Shown: positions 51,015-59,801, numbered from the stretch's first letter. The stretch is 64,000 bases of DNA from JAHECW01 sp964641415 (GCA_964641415.1 CAZXMW010000001.1:248001-312000); one strand, 5' to 3'. The notes: generated from the sequence alone by a model not told the origin. Program-made: numbers and translations.

Positions 51015-51033
51015 TTTGAAAGCTCCTCATTGT

Positions 51034-51082
51034 CTTTTTCTGGCCCGAGGAATCTGCCGCAGATTCCTCGGGCCAGAAAAAG
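51034..51082. repeat. Perfect 49-nt palindrome between ygeY- and ygeW-like genes
   Basis: Two perfect 24-nt arms (left 51034-51057, right 51059-51082) with a single central base. The left arm begins CTTTTTCTGG and ends GAATCTGC. In either transcript the U run is on the 5' side and the A run on the 3' side, so it is not a canonical intrinsic terminator. It ends 19 nt before the YgeW-like ATG. Confidence 0.9.
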
Positions 51083-51088
51083 AAATCG

Positions 51089-52294
51089 TCAGTTGGTATC
51101 AGGCAGAAGCGCCTCGGGGATCAGCGAGTACACCGCCGTTGCCGTGACGAGGTCGTCGATCCTCACGTGCTCCCGCGTGGTGTGAGCGAGCTCCTCGAGG
51201 CCGGGGGCGAAGCCGACGGTGGGGATGCCGAGCACGCCCATGGTCGCCACGCCGTTGGTCGAGAAGTGCCAGCGTGAGATCGGCGGCCGCACGGACAGCA
51301 CCTCGGCGGCGGCGTCGGCGACCCCCTGCACCAGCTCGTGATCCTCCCCGAGGACCCACGTCGGGTAGGACTTCTCCTGCTGCGCGCGCAGCCCGGTCCA
51401 GCTCACCCGGTCGTAGTCGAGCAGCTCGACCTCGGCGTCGCCCAGGTGCGGCAGCGCACGAAGCTCGGCGAGGGCGGACTCCTGCGTCTCGCCGACCGTC
51501 AGGCGGCGGTCGATAGTGATGGTCGCCGAGTCCGGCACCGCGTTGAGCGACGGCGTCGTGCACGCGATATGCGACACGATCACCGAGCCCGAGCCGAGAA
51601 ACTCGTCGTGGGCGAGCCGCGTGTTGAGCTGCTCGATGTCGGTCATGATCGGCGCCATCTTGTACAGCGCGTTGATCCCGAGCTGCGCGTGCGCGCCGTG
51701 GGCGGACCTTCCCCTGGTCGTGATGGTCGCCTCGAGCCTCCCGCGCTGGCCGCGAAAGACGCCGAGATCGGTGGGCTCCCCGAGGACGACGTAGTCAGGA
51801 GCTACCTTTTCGCGTTCGACGAGGTGGAGCATGCAGTGGCCGTCACAGTCCTCCTCCATGACGCTCGCGGAAAGGTAGAGGGTGACTGCCTCGGGCCAGC
51901 CCCGATCGGCGAGGATCCGCGCGCCGTAGGCCATGGCCGCGACGGCCGGCAGCTCGTCGACCGCGCCGCGTCCCCAGATCGAGCCGTCCTCGAGCTTGCC
52001 CTCGAACGGGTCGAAGTCCCAGGCCGAGCGGTCGCCGACCCCGACGCAGTCGATGTGGCCGTCCATCAAAATCGTGACCGGGCCCGATCCGATCCGCGCC
52101 ACAACCGTTCCGAGCCCGTCAATCCGGGCTTCGTCGAAGCCGAGGGCCTCGTACTCGGCGAGCACCCGTCGGCAGCGCGCCTCCTCTCTGCCGCTCTCGG
52201 CGGGGATCGCGATGAGATCGCGGAGAAACCGGACGATCCGGTCTTCGTACGAGCGAGCGGATGTGAGGGCGGCGGCGCCGAGGTCGGTGGTCAT
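51089..52294 (-). CDS. YgeY-like selenium-metabolism-linked M20 hydrolase
   Basis: A 401-residue dinuclear zinc hydrolase of the M20/ArgE/DapE clan. Metal ligands are seen in ILMDGHIDCVGVGD, a following GRGAVDELPAVAAM and EEDCDGHCM; the segment around residues 180-300 is the dimerisation lid with RGRSAHGAHAQLG. Closest in pattern to YgeY-type hydrolases of the secondary purine/diaminopropionate locus in E. coli. Start at 52294 has GGGAGG 7 nt upstream. The YgeW-like gene lies next downstream; a PLP enzyme gene is divergent, so the three form one module. Confidence 0.8.
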   Translation of the reverse strand: MTTDLGAAALTSARSYEDRIVRFLRDLIAIPAESGREEARCRRVLAEYEALGFDEARIDGLGTVVARIGSGPVTILMDGHIDCVGVGDRSAWDFDPFEGKLEDGSIWGRGAVDELPAVAAMAYGARILADRGWPEAVTLYLSASVMEEDCDGHCMLHLVEREKVAPDYVVLGEPTDLGVFRGQRGRLEATITTRGRSAHGAHAQLGINALYKMAPIMTDIEQLNTRLAHDEFLGSGSVIVSHIACTTPSLNAVPDSATITIDRRLTVGETQESALAELRALPHLGDAEVELLDYDRVSWTGLRAQQEKSYPTWVLGEDHELVQGVADAAAEVLSVRPPISRWHFSTNGVATMGVLGIPTVGFAPGLEELAHTTREHVRIDDLVTATAVYSLIPEALLPDTN

Positions 52295-52321
52295 GGTCGG
52301 ACCTCCCGGGGTCGTGTCGAT

Positions 52322-52355
52322 CGGGCCGAGGGGTACTATAGTCCCGTTCGGCCCG
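52322..52355. promoter_or_regulatory. Concentric 34-bp operator-like dyad in the divergent ygeY / PLP enzyme promoter
   Basis: Outer arms CGGGCCGA (52322-52329) and TCGGCCCG (52348-52355) and an inner perfect palindrome ACTATAGT (52335-52342) share the same centre at 52338.5. The inner part overlaps TACTAT (52334-52339), a -10-like box for the plus-strand gene. This is a good candidate binding site for a regulator of both genes. Confidence 0.55.
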
Positions 52356-52380
52356 TGCGGCGACGGGCGAAGGGACACCG

Positions 52381-53847
52381 ATGGCCACCACAGAGCAAAT
52401 TCTGGAGAACACCGTCCGGCGCTGCCGCGAGCGCGACATCATCATCCCGACCTACCGGGAGATGCGGAACCCGGAGCTGGTGCCCGACGGCATCAAGGCC
52501 GAGCTCGCAGACATCGGACTGTGGGATCTCAACCCGCGCAATCTGTTCCGGATCACCTGGAAGAACGAGCCGGTGGCCTCGGGCGGCGGCTTCGGCGGGG
52601 TCAACTTCTTCGAGCTGCCGAGCGAGCTCACGGGCGTCGACGCCCGGATCCTCATGCTGCTCGGGAAGTTCTTTCCGACCGGGTCGCACAAGGTCGGCGC
52701 GACCTTCGGTCCGCTGGTCGAGAAGCTCGTCCGAGGCGCGTTCGACCCGACGACCCAGAAGGCGCTGTGGCCGTCCACCGGCAACTACTGTCGCGGCGGC
52801 GCCTACGACGCCCACCTGCTGGCCTGCCCGTCGATCGCGGTGCTGCCCGAGGGGATGTCGCGCGAGCGTTTCGAGTGGCTCGAGGAAGTCGGCTCCGAGA
52901 TCTTCGCCACCCCGGGATCCGAGTCCAACGTCAAGGAGATCTACGACAAGGTCAAGGTGCTCGAGGCCGAGCGCGGTGACGAGATCGTCACCCTGAACCA
53001 GTTTTCGGAGTTCGGCAACGCGGTCTGGCACTACGCCTGCACCGGTCCGGCGATGGAGGAGGTCTTCAAGCGGGTTCGGACTGACCGCCAGCGGTTCGCC
53101 GCCGTCTGTCTGACCCAGGGCTCGGCCGGAACCCTCGGCTGCGCCGACTACCTGCGCGAAGTCTTCCCCCGGATCACGGTGGTCGCGGCCGAGGCACTCC
53201 AGTGCCCGACCCTGCTCTACAACGGCCACGGCGCCCACCGCATCGAGGGGATCGGCGACAAGCACGTGCCGTGGATTCACAACATGAGAAACACCGATGT
53301 CGCCGTCGGGATCGACGACGATGCATGCATGAGCCTCATGCGGCTGTTCAACGAGCCGGTCGGGCGCGACTACCTGATCGGTGCCGGGGTCGACCCCGAG
53401 CTCGTCGGCCGGCTCGACCTCATGGGGATCTCCTGCATCGCCAACCTGCTCACCGCCGTCAAGACCGCAAAGTACTTCGAGCTCGGCCCGGATGACGTCA
53501 TCGTCACCGTGGCCACCGACTCCATGGAGATGTACGCCTCGCGGTTCGACGAGGAGCGCGAGACCCACGGTGAGTACTCCACCGCCGCCGCGGCGGCCGA
53601 CCACGAGCGCTACCTGCTCGGCGCCGCCATCGACCACGTCCTCGAGCTGTCGTACTGGGACCGCAAACGGTTGCACAATCTCAAGTACTTCACCTGGGTC
53701 GAGCAGCAGGGCAAGGCCGTCGACGAGCTCGACGCCCAGTGGCACGACCCCGACTACTGGTCGGCCCGCTTCGGCGCCTGGCGCGATTGGGACGAGCGGA
53801 TCACCGAGTTCAACGAAAGAACAGGGCTGCTCGAGCGTTACCTCTGA
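52381..53847 (+). CDS. Fold-type II PLP-dependent enzyme of the YgeW/YgeY module
   Basis: A 488-residue PLP enzyme. The lysine lies in FFPTGSHKVGATFGPL, a cysteine synthase/threonine synthase-like cofactor site; the phosphate loop is LTQGSAGTLGCADY-like (QGSAGTLG). The N-terminal IIIPTYREMRNPELVPDGIKAEL and a charged C-terminal ~60 residues are unlike tryptophan synthase, threonine synthase or diaminopropionate ammonia-lyase, so the reaction is unassigned. It is divergent from the ygeY-like gene and has AAGGGA before the ATG. Probably works on the same amino acid or carbamoyl compound as its neighbours. Confidence 0.7.
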   Translation: MATTEQILENTVRRCRERDIIIPTYREMRNPELVPDGIKAELADIGLWDLNPRNLFRITWKNEPVASGGGFGGVNFFELPSELTGVDARILMLLGKFFPTGSHKVGATFGPLVEKLVRGAFDPTTQKALWPSTGNYCRGGAYDAHLLACPSIAVLPEGMSRERFEWLEEVGSEIFATPGSESNVKEIYDKVKVLEAERGDEIVTLNQFSEFGNAVWHYACTGPAMEEVFKRVRTDRQRFAAVCLTQGSAGTLGCADYLREVFPRITVVAAEALQCPTLLYNGHGAHRIEGIGDKHVPWIHNMRNTDVAVGIDDDACMSLMRLFNEPVGRDYLIGAGVDPELVGRLDLMGISCIANLLTAVKTAKYFELGPDDVIVTVATDSMEMYASRFDEERETHGEYSTAAAAADHERYLLGAAIDHVLELSYWDRKRLHNLKYFTWVEQQGKAVDELDAQWHDPDYWSARFGAWRDWDERITEFNERTGLLERYL

Positions 53848-53887
53848 ACAACCTTTCAATTCTCATGTTCGGACACCCGTGAGGCGG

Positions 53888-53998
53888 CGAGTTTTTGGTT
53901 CTCAGAGCTGCATCGCAGGTGGCTGTTCTTGGTCCGCCGTCTTCTTCGGAGCGAAGCTGATTTTGCAAGAGGCTCCTCACCCAAAACCAAGAACTGAA
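53888..53998. repeat. Imperfect AT-rich dyad after the PLP enzyme gene
   Basis: GTTTTTGGTTCT near the left end and AAAACCAAGAACT near the right end are imperfectly complementary, enclosing about 85 bp. The words resemble the arms of the repeats near 45.5 and 60.9 kb. It lies between the plus-strand PLP gene and the convergent DUF2079 gene. Confidence 0.4.
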
Positions 53999-54041
53999 AG
54001 CCCGAGATGACGATCGGCGCCGGCGCCGGAATCGGTCGTCG

Positions 54042-55883
54042 TCACCCGGCGGGCTCAGGTCGGGTGTAGAGCCTGAAGTGGCGGGTCGACTCGAGCTCAT
54101 AGCCTGGGAGAGCGCCGGACGGGCCCTCGTCGGCGAAGACCAGCACTGCGTCGAAACCGGTGGCGTGGCCCGGCCGGACGTAACGGGTGGTCTGGACGGT
54201 GTGCCGGCGGGCGACGTGGGGCGCCAAACGCTCGCTCGCGAGCACGGTGGCGTCGCCGGGGATCCGCTCGATGAGCCGGAGCAGCTCGCGGTACCGGGAG
54301 CGATCGGCATCCGTGTACTCGAAGTCGATGACGTCGAAGCCGCCGCGGAACTGGTGGCGGGGCCAGACCATCCCGTAGTGGAAGCAGGTGACGACGGCGA
54401 GCATGGCGGCGAGTACGAGAGCCCGTCGCCGCCGTCCCTGGTCGAGACGGTGCAGGCCGAGCAGCGCACCGAGGATGCCGAGCGCGAGCAGGGTCAGCGC
54501 GTACTGAAAACCGATCTGGTGCAGCGGCGGTCGGGTGGCGAGCAGGGTGGCGGCGAGGCTGTAGCTGACCAGCAGCCAGCCGCGTGCCGTGGTGAAGGTC
54601 AGAAACGCGAGCGGAGCGAAGAGCTGGAAGACGTACAGGACCTTGGGGCCCGTCGCGGCGACCCGCAGGGTGTGGAGAGGATTGATCAGCGCGGTGGTCA
54701 GGAGACCGCGAGGTCCCTCGCCGGCCGGAATCATGTCGCGGTAGTACCAGGCGTAGGAGTGCGGACCGCCCGCGAAGTGGGGGATCACCACGTGCTGGAG
54801 CACGAGGTAGGCCACGGCGCCGATCCCGACCAGCATCGCGCCCTGTCGGCGGTGGCCGCCGATGACGATCACCAGCCCGAGCAGGATCGCCACGATCGCC
54901 ATCTCCTCCTTGACCGACAGCAGCAGCACCATGCAGACCCAGAACCAGCGCCATCGCTCGGTCCACCAGCACAGGGCCGCGAAGCACAGCAGCAGCGGCG
55001 CGAAGGCGACCGGGTGGAAGTCGTAGAAGTTGCCGCCGCCGACGGCCGGATGGGTCAGCCAGATCAGGGCGACCAGCGCGGCCTGGGGCTCGCTGTCGAG
55101 CACCCGCCGCGCCAGGCTGAAGAGCGGCCAGGCGGTCAGCCCCAGCGCCAGCGACTGGAGCACGAGGAGGGTCTCGGTCGTCGGCGCCAGAGCGTAGATC
55201 GGCGCGATGAGCAGCAGGACGAACGACGTGTGGACGCCGAGGTAGTGTCCATGCATCAGCGACGAGTACAGGATGTCGCCGTGGATCGTGTTCCACAGCG
55301 TGTTCTCCTGAATGCCCAGGTCGAAGGCGGAGGTGCCCAGCGACCGGTGGTGGAGGATCGTGTGCACGGACACGTACACCACGTAACCGACGACCGCCGC
55401 GCCGACCGCCAGCGACGGCAGCAGCCGTCGGAACCGCGCCGTGCGGCCCTTCCGAGTCCGCGGCTCGGGCAGCCGCGTCCGGACCACGGCGTACGCACAG
55501 GTCGCGGTCGTGACGGTGTACAGCAGCACCGGCGCGGTCGACCAGGCCGAGGTGTCGAAGGCGTACCAGACCAGCACAAGCAGGGTCAGCGGCCAGGCGC
55601 CGGCAGTCAGCTCGCCGAGTGTCGCCGGCCATCGGCCCCGGCTCTTCGCCGCGAGCAGCCAGCCCGCGAGCGCCACCGCGGCCGCCGCCGACCACAGGAA
55701 CAGGCTGGTGACCATGGCGCTGCGCTCAGCCGGTGTCAGCAGGGCACCGTCGACCATGGCCGCCACCGGTGGTCGGTGGATTGCCATCATCACGGTGAAG
55801 CCGCAGGCGAGCGCGAGCGCCCCGAAGTGGACCGCCGCAGCCGGGCCGGTCGGCACCCCCGGTGTCTCGCCGTGGTTGGTCAC
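54042..55883 (-). CDS. DUF2079 polytopic membrane protein
   Basis: A 613-residue protein with about 12 hydrophobic helices. Family motifs are seen in SAFDLGIQENTLWNTIHGD and GGGNFYDFHPVAFAPLLL, then VKEEMAIV. The C-terminal 90 residues form a soluble tail (LASERLAPHVARRH). DUF2079 proteins are GT-C-like and probably act on lipid-linked sugars or lipids; the substrate is unknown. GTG start; a TACACT box lies six bases upstream, and the next gene diverges from the same 113-bp region. Confidence 0.85.
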   Translation of the reverse strand: MTNHGETPGVPTGPAAAVHFGALALACGFTVMMAIHRPPVAAMVDGALLTPAERSAMVTSLFLWSAAAAVALAGWLLAAKSRGRWPATLGELTAGAWPLTLLVLVWYAFDTSAWSTAPVLLYTVTTATCAYAVVRTRLPEPRTRKGRTARFRRLLPSLAVGAAVVGYVVYVSVHTILHHRSLGTSAFDLGIQENTLWNTIHGDILYSSLMHGHYLGVHTSFVLLLIAPIYALAPTTETLLVLQSLALGLTAWPLFSLARRVLDSEPQAALVALIWLTHPAVGGGNFYDFHPVAFAPLLLCFAALCWWTERWRWFWVCMVLLLSVKEEMAIVAILLGLVIVIGGHRRQGAMLVGIGAVAYLVLQHVVIPHFAGGPHSYAWYYRDMIPAGEGPRGLLTTALINPLHTLRVAATGPKVLYVFQLFAPLAFLTFTTARGWLLVSYSLAATLLATRPPLHQIGFQYALTLLALGILGALLGLHRLDQGRRRRALVLAAMLAVVTCFHYGMVWPRHQFRGGFDVIDFEYTDADRSRYRELLRLIERIPGDATVLASERLAPHVARRHTVQTTRYVRPGHATGFDAVLVFADEGPSGALPGYELESTRHFRLYTRPEPAG

Positions 55884-55895
55884 CGCTCAAGTGTA
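55884..55895 (-). promoter_or_regulatory. Leaderless promoter of the DUF2079 gene
   Basis: Minus-strand TACACT (55895-55890) preceded by GGC, six bases, then the GTG start. Confidence 0.5.
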
Positions 55896-55984
55896 GCCGG
55901 ACGGGGTCCCGGCGGCGTGCGACCCCCGTGTCAGACCTGCCCCAGGATGTCGAGCGCGTCCTGTCAGCCGCTCTTCGCGTGGGC

Positions 55985-55996
55985 TACACTGCTGTC
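55985..55996 (+). promoter_or_regulatory. Leaderless promoter of the MBL-fold gene
   Basis: TACACT (55985-55990) in GGGCTACACT, six bases, then the ATG at 55997. It mirrors the divergent DUF2079 promoter at 55884-55895. Confidence 0.5.
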
Positions 55997-56899
55997 ATGA
56001 GCAGCCTGACCACCATCGATCTCGGCTTTCAGGGTTTCGACCACGTCATCGCAGCCTTTGCCGCTGCCACGGGCGACGGTCACTTCGTACTCTTCGAGAG
56101 CGGTCCGGCGAGCACGCTCGACGCCGTGGAGCGCGCGGTCGGCGACATGGGCTTCGCCCTCGACGCCCTGGCCGCGATCTTCACGACCCACGTCCACCTC
56201 GACCACTCAGGGGGCGCCGGCGCTCTGGTGCGCCGGACCGGCTGCGCGGTCTACGCCCACCCGGCGGGCGCAGCCCACCTCATCGACCCCGGCGCCAAGC
56301 TCCTCCCGAGTGCCGAGCGGTTGTACGGCGATCAGCTGGAGGCCTTGTGGGGAACCACCGTCGGCGTGCAGTCGCGCCGGCTGAAGGTCGTCGAGCACGG
56401 CGCGACGATCACCGTCGGCGGGCTCGAGGTTCGGGCCTGGCACACCCCGGGCCACGCGGTCCATCACGTCGCGTGGCAGATCGGGGGCGACGTCGTGACC
56501 GGTGACGTCGGCGGGGTGCGGTTTCCCGGCGCCGACCACGTCCTGCCTCCGATGCCGCCGCCGGATATCGACGTCGAAGCCTGGCGGGAGAGCCTGGATC
56601 TGCTGCGCGGTCTCGATCCGAAGCGTCTAATGCTGACTCATTACGGCGCCTTCGACGATCCGGCTCGGCACCTCGATGAGCTCGAGGACCGGCTGCTGCG
56701 CTGGACCGAAATCGCCGAGCGGGTGGTCGCAGAAGGCGGCGACCGAAAACGGCTCGGCAGGGCCCTCCTCGAGCTTGACGAGGCCGAGATCGCCGACGAG
56801 AGGCTGGCGGAAGATGACATCGCGCGCTACCGTCGGCTCTGTCCCATGGTCGAGAACTCCGCCGGGCTCTATCGCTACATCGTCAAGCGAGGCCAATAA
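55997..56899 (+). CDS. Metallo-beta-lactamase fold hydrolase
   Basis: A 300-residue MBL protein. The zinc motif HVHLDHSGGAG (HxHxDH), then TPGHAVHHVAW and HYGAFDD supply the remaining ligands. It resembles glyoxalase II-like hydrolases acting on thioesters or small esters, with a helical C-terminal part. The ATG at 55997 is six bases after TACACT, so the mRNA is probably leaderless; an in-frame start upstream at 55862 lies in the divergent promoter. Substrate unknown. Confidence 0.8.
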   Translation: MSSLTTIDLGFQGFDHVIAAFAAATGDGHFVLFESGPASTLDAVERAVGDMGFALDALAAIFTTHVHLDHSGGAGALVRRTGCAVYAHPAGAAHLIDPGAKLLPSAERLYGDQLEALWGTTVGVQSRRLKVVEHGATITVGGLEVRAWHTPGHAVHHVAWQIGGDVVTGDVGGVRFPGADHVLPPMPPPDIDVEAWRESLDLLRGLDPKRLMLTHYGAFDDPARHLDELEDRLLRWTEIAERVVAEGGDRKRLGRALLELDEAEIADERLAEDDIARYRRLCPMVENSAGLYRYIVKRGQ

Positions 56900-57137
56900 C
56901 CCGCGTCCGGCACGGCATCGGTTCCGCTCGAGGTGAGCGAGCCCATCGGGGCGCGTTCCGGCTCCGGCGCCGTTCATCGGGATCGGTGGGGTGGATCACC
57001 GGCACCCGGGTTCGTCCCCCGAGATTGCCCGGCCCAAGGGCCTCCCACGTGCCGATTGCCCGCTTGGCGGCGAACCCGCTGCCGCGGTAACCGTACACTC
57101 CGGGTGAGCGCAGGCGGGAATCAAGGCGCCCGTCTGG

Positions 57138-57143
57138 TACGAT
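57138..57143 (+). promoter_or_regulatory. Candidate -10 element of sppA
   Basis: TACGAT in CTGGTACGATATCG lies 23 bp before the GTG start at 57167, giving a short leader that contains the GGAGG ribosome site. Confidence 0.35.
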
Positions 57144-57166
57144 ATCGCCCTCGACGGAGGTACATT

Positions 57167-58900
57167 GTGGCCAAGGCACGTTCGGTCATTCTCGGTGTCG
57201 GTTGTTTGATTTTTGTCATCGGAGTGTTGGTGGTCGCCCTGTTGATCCGCGGTTTCGCCAAGCCGGGGATGCCGTCGAACGTCGTGCTGGCCCTCGATCT
57301 CTCCGGCCAGATCGCGGAGCTGACCGCGGAGGACCCGCTGGCCGATGTCTTCGGCGAGCAGCCGCTGAGCATGCGTGACCTGCGTCGGGCCCTCGAGCAC
57401 GCGGCGGCAGATGATCGGGTTCGTGGGGTGCGCGTGAAGATCGGCGGCTACGGCGGCGGCATGGCGGCGACCCAGGAGCTGCGCGATCTGCTGCACCAGG
57501 TCCGGGCCGCCGGCAAGTGGACCTCCGCGTATCTCGAAACCGCGGGCGAGTTCATGCCGGGCAACTCGGTGTACCACCTGGCGACCGCGTGCGACGAGAT
57601 TTCCCTGCACCCGGGCGGCGACGTCAACCTGATCGGGTACTCGGTGCGGGCGCCGTTCATTCGCGGCACCTTCGACAAGCTCGGAATCCGTCCCGAGTTT
57701 CCCGGTCGCGGTGACTACAAGACCGCACGTTTCATGTACACCGAGCGCGACTTCACGCCGGAGGCGCGCGAGATGACCGAGTGGCTCGTCGGCTCGCTCT
57801 TCGAACAGCTGGTGCAGGACGTGGCCGAGGGGCGCGTCAAGGACAGCGCCGAGGTGCGCAACCTGATCGACCGGGGGCCGTTCCTCGGTGAGGAGACCCA
57901 GGAGGCCGGTCTGGTCGACCATCGAGAGGACTGGACAACCTACACCGAACGGATGAAGGACAGGTCCAAGGACGCCGAGGTCATCGGGCTGCGCGGCTAT
58001 CTGTCGCGTGCCGGCGGCTCGTCGCGTGGACCGAAGATCGCGGTGGTAACGGCGGTCGGCGGCATCATGCGTGGCGAGACCCGCCGCGAGTTCAACCCCC
58101 TGTTCGGGGTCAGCGACGTGATCGGCTCCGACACGGTTGCCGGTGCCTTCCGTGCCATCCGCGAGCACGACGACATCGAAGCGGTCGTGTTCCGTATCGA
58201 CTCGCCCGGCGGCAGCGCGCTGGCCTCCGAGATCATCCGCGAGGAGATGGCGCGGACCGCGGAGAAGATCCCGGTCGTGGTCTCCATGAGCAATGTCGCG
58301 GCCTCCGGTGGGTACTGGATCACGTGCGGCGCCCAGCGCATCGTCGCAGACCCGGGCACCATCACCGGCTCCATCGGCGTGCTCACCGGGCACCTCAACA
58401 TGTCCGAGTTCTACGACGACAAGCTCGGCATCACGTTCGGCAAGACCGACTTCGGCGCCAACGCCGATCTCTACGGTTCACTCGAAGACTGGAACGACGG
58501 GCAACGAGCCATCGTCGACCGGGTTCTCGACCGGATCTACGACCGCTTCGTGACGCTGGTGTCTGAGTCGCGCGGGATGTCCTGGGACCAGGTCGACGCG
58601 ATCGGCCGGGGCCGGGTCTTCACCGGGGCGCAGGCGCTCGACAACGGCCTGGTGGACGTTCTCGGCGGCTTCGACGTCGCGTTGGCCGAAGCCAAGAGGC
58701 TGGCCGAAATCGATTCGGACCAGGAAGTTCGCCTGATCGACTTCCCGAAGACCAAGCCCTGGTGGCAGCAGCTGGTTCGGCACAAGAGCGACCAGCAGAT
58801 CGCGCTCGAGGGCGCTCTCGAGCAGTCTCGCGACGTCCTGCTCACGGGGAATGCCCGACTGCCCGGCGAGGTCTGGATGCCGCCGTTGGTGATCCGGTAG
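57167..58900 (+). CDS. sppA: Signal peptide peptidase SppA, long (67K) type
   Basis: A 577-residue membrane-anchored serine protease with two S49 domains that degrades cleaved signal peptides. One N-terminal anchor helix (about 7-28). The catalytic lysine lies in PGRGDYKTARF (Lys185) and the nucleophile serine in SNVAASGGYWITCGA, in the second domain, as in E. coli SppA. GTG start with GGAGG 6 nt upstream. Confidence 0.93.
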   Translation: MAKARSVILGVGCLIFVIGVLVVALLIRGFAKPGMPSNVVLALDLSGQIAELTAEDPLADVFGEQPLSMRDLRRALEHAAADDRVRGVRVKIGGYGGGMAATQELRDLLHQVRAAGKWTSAYLETAGEFMPGNSVYHLATACDEISLHPGGDVNLIGYSVRAPFIRGTFDKLGIRPEFPGRGDYKTARFMYTERDFTPEAREMTEWLVGSLFEQLVQDVAEGRVKDSAEVRNLIDRGPFLGEETQEAGLVDHREDWTTYTERMKDRSKDAEVIGLRGYLSRAGGSSRGPKIAVVTAVGGIMRGETRREFNPLFGVSDVIGSDTVAGAFRAIREHDDIEAVVFRIDSPGGSALASEIIREEMARTAEKIPVVVSMSNVAASGGYWITCGAQRIVADPGTITGSIGVLTGHLNMSEFYDDKLGITFGKTDFGANADLYGSLEDWNDGQRAIVDRVLDRIYDRFVTLVSESRGMSWDQVDAIGRGRVFTGAQALDNGLVDVLGGFDVALAEAKRLAEIDSDQEVRLIDFPKTKPWWQQLVRHKSDQQIALEGALEQSRDVLLTGNARLPGEVWMPPLVIR

Positions 58901-58990
58901 ACGAGCCCACGATCGACCCATCCGGGCCCGCCGGAATCGACCCCGGGATCCGAGGGACGTTTCATCACGCGCCGAGGCGGTGGTTTTTCT

Positions 58991-59020
58991 TTGACATGCC
59001 GAATGATCGGTTGATAAGAT
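58991..59020 (+). promoter_or_regulatory. Sigma-70-like promoter for the secreted sorting-signal protein
   Basis: TTGACA (58991-58996), then 18 bp, then TAAGAT (59015-59020). It is the clearest consensus -35 box in the window and lies about 98 bp before the ATG at 59118. Confidence 0.6.
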
Positions 59021-59117
59021 CGGCGGCGTTCGAGGAGCGGGTTCGATTGGATTCGAAGAGCGGCGCTGGGGTACTGTGCCTCGGCAATTTGATGTCGGGA
59101 TCGGAGGAGGAGGTTCC

Positions 59118-59801
59118 ATGAAGAAGGTTCTGCTGGTTGTTTGTGTCGCAGTGTTGAGCGTCGGAGTCGCCCAGGCGGTGACGACGGTGTACACCACGGA
59201 GGGTGATTTCCTGACAGCGATCGGATCGGCGTCGTATCTGCTCGAGGATTTCAGCGGCTACACCTACGGGAGCTTCACCGATCCCACCCTCGATCTGGGA
59301 CCGGTCAACGGCTACAGCTGCACCCTGTCGGCCGTCAACGGGCTGTGGTCCGGCGACGGCAACATGTCGACCAACAACGCGGGCGATCCCATCGAGGTCG
59401 CCTTCACCGGTGACCCGGTGTTCTCGGTGGGAGGGTTCTTCTTCGCCAGCGACATCAACGGCTTCTACATCCCGGGCACGGTGATTCTCAACCTCAGCGA
59501 CGGCACCATCGAGACCTATGATCCGCCCAGCAGCACCACTTTCCGCGGGTTCGTGTCCGACACGGCGATCGTCTCGATGTCCATCGACGCCGACGACACG
59601 CTGGCGACCTCCTGGGCCACCATGGACCACTTCTACGTCGGCGGCGTCGACCAGGGCGGCGGTGGCGGTGGCGGTGGCGGTGGCGGCGGCGGCACCGGCG
59701 GCGTGCAGAACCCCGTTCCGACCCTGTCCAACAGCGGTATCGTGGTTCTGGTTCTCGCGCTGATCGGCGTCGCGCTCGTGATGATCCGCCGTCGTTTCTG
59801 A
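59118..59801 (+). CDS. Secreted protein with a C-terminal IPTL/PEP-CTERM-like sorting signal
   Basis: A 227-residue protein. A Sec signal peptide (VLLVVCVAVLSVGVAQA) precedes a Gly/Asp/Ser-rich beta domain. A polyglycine linker (GGGGGGGGGG, about residues 180-193) is followed by PVPTLSNSGIVVLVLALIGV and a RRRF tail. That C-terminal layout (P-x-P-T-L-S, hydrophobic helix, Arg cluster) matches the IPTL-CTERM type of exosortase-linked sorting signal. The middle has no recognised enzyme motif. Ribosome site GGAGGAGG. Confidence 0.75.
   Translation: MKKVLLVVCVAVLSVGVAQAVTTVYTTEGDFLTAIGSASYLLEDFSGYTYGSFTDPTLDLGPVNGYSCTLSAVNGLWSGDGNMSTNNAGDPIEVAFTGDPVFSVGGFFFASDINGFYIPGTVILNLSDGTIETYDPPSSTTFRGFVSDTAIVSMSIDADDTLATSWATMDHFYVGGVDQGGGGGGGGGGGGGTGGVQNPVPTLSNSGIVVLVLALIGVALVMIRRRF

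Noticed and set aside
51034..51082. Large palindrome read as a bidirectional intrinsic terminator
   Set aside because: The U run lies on the 5' side of the stem in both transcripts, so the terminator rule is not met.
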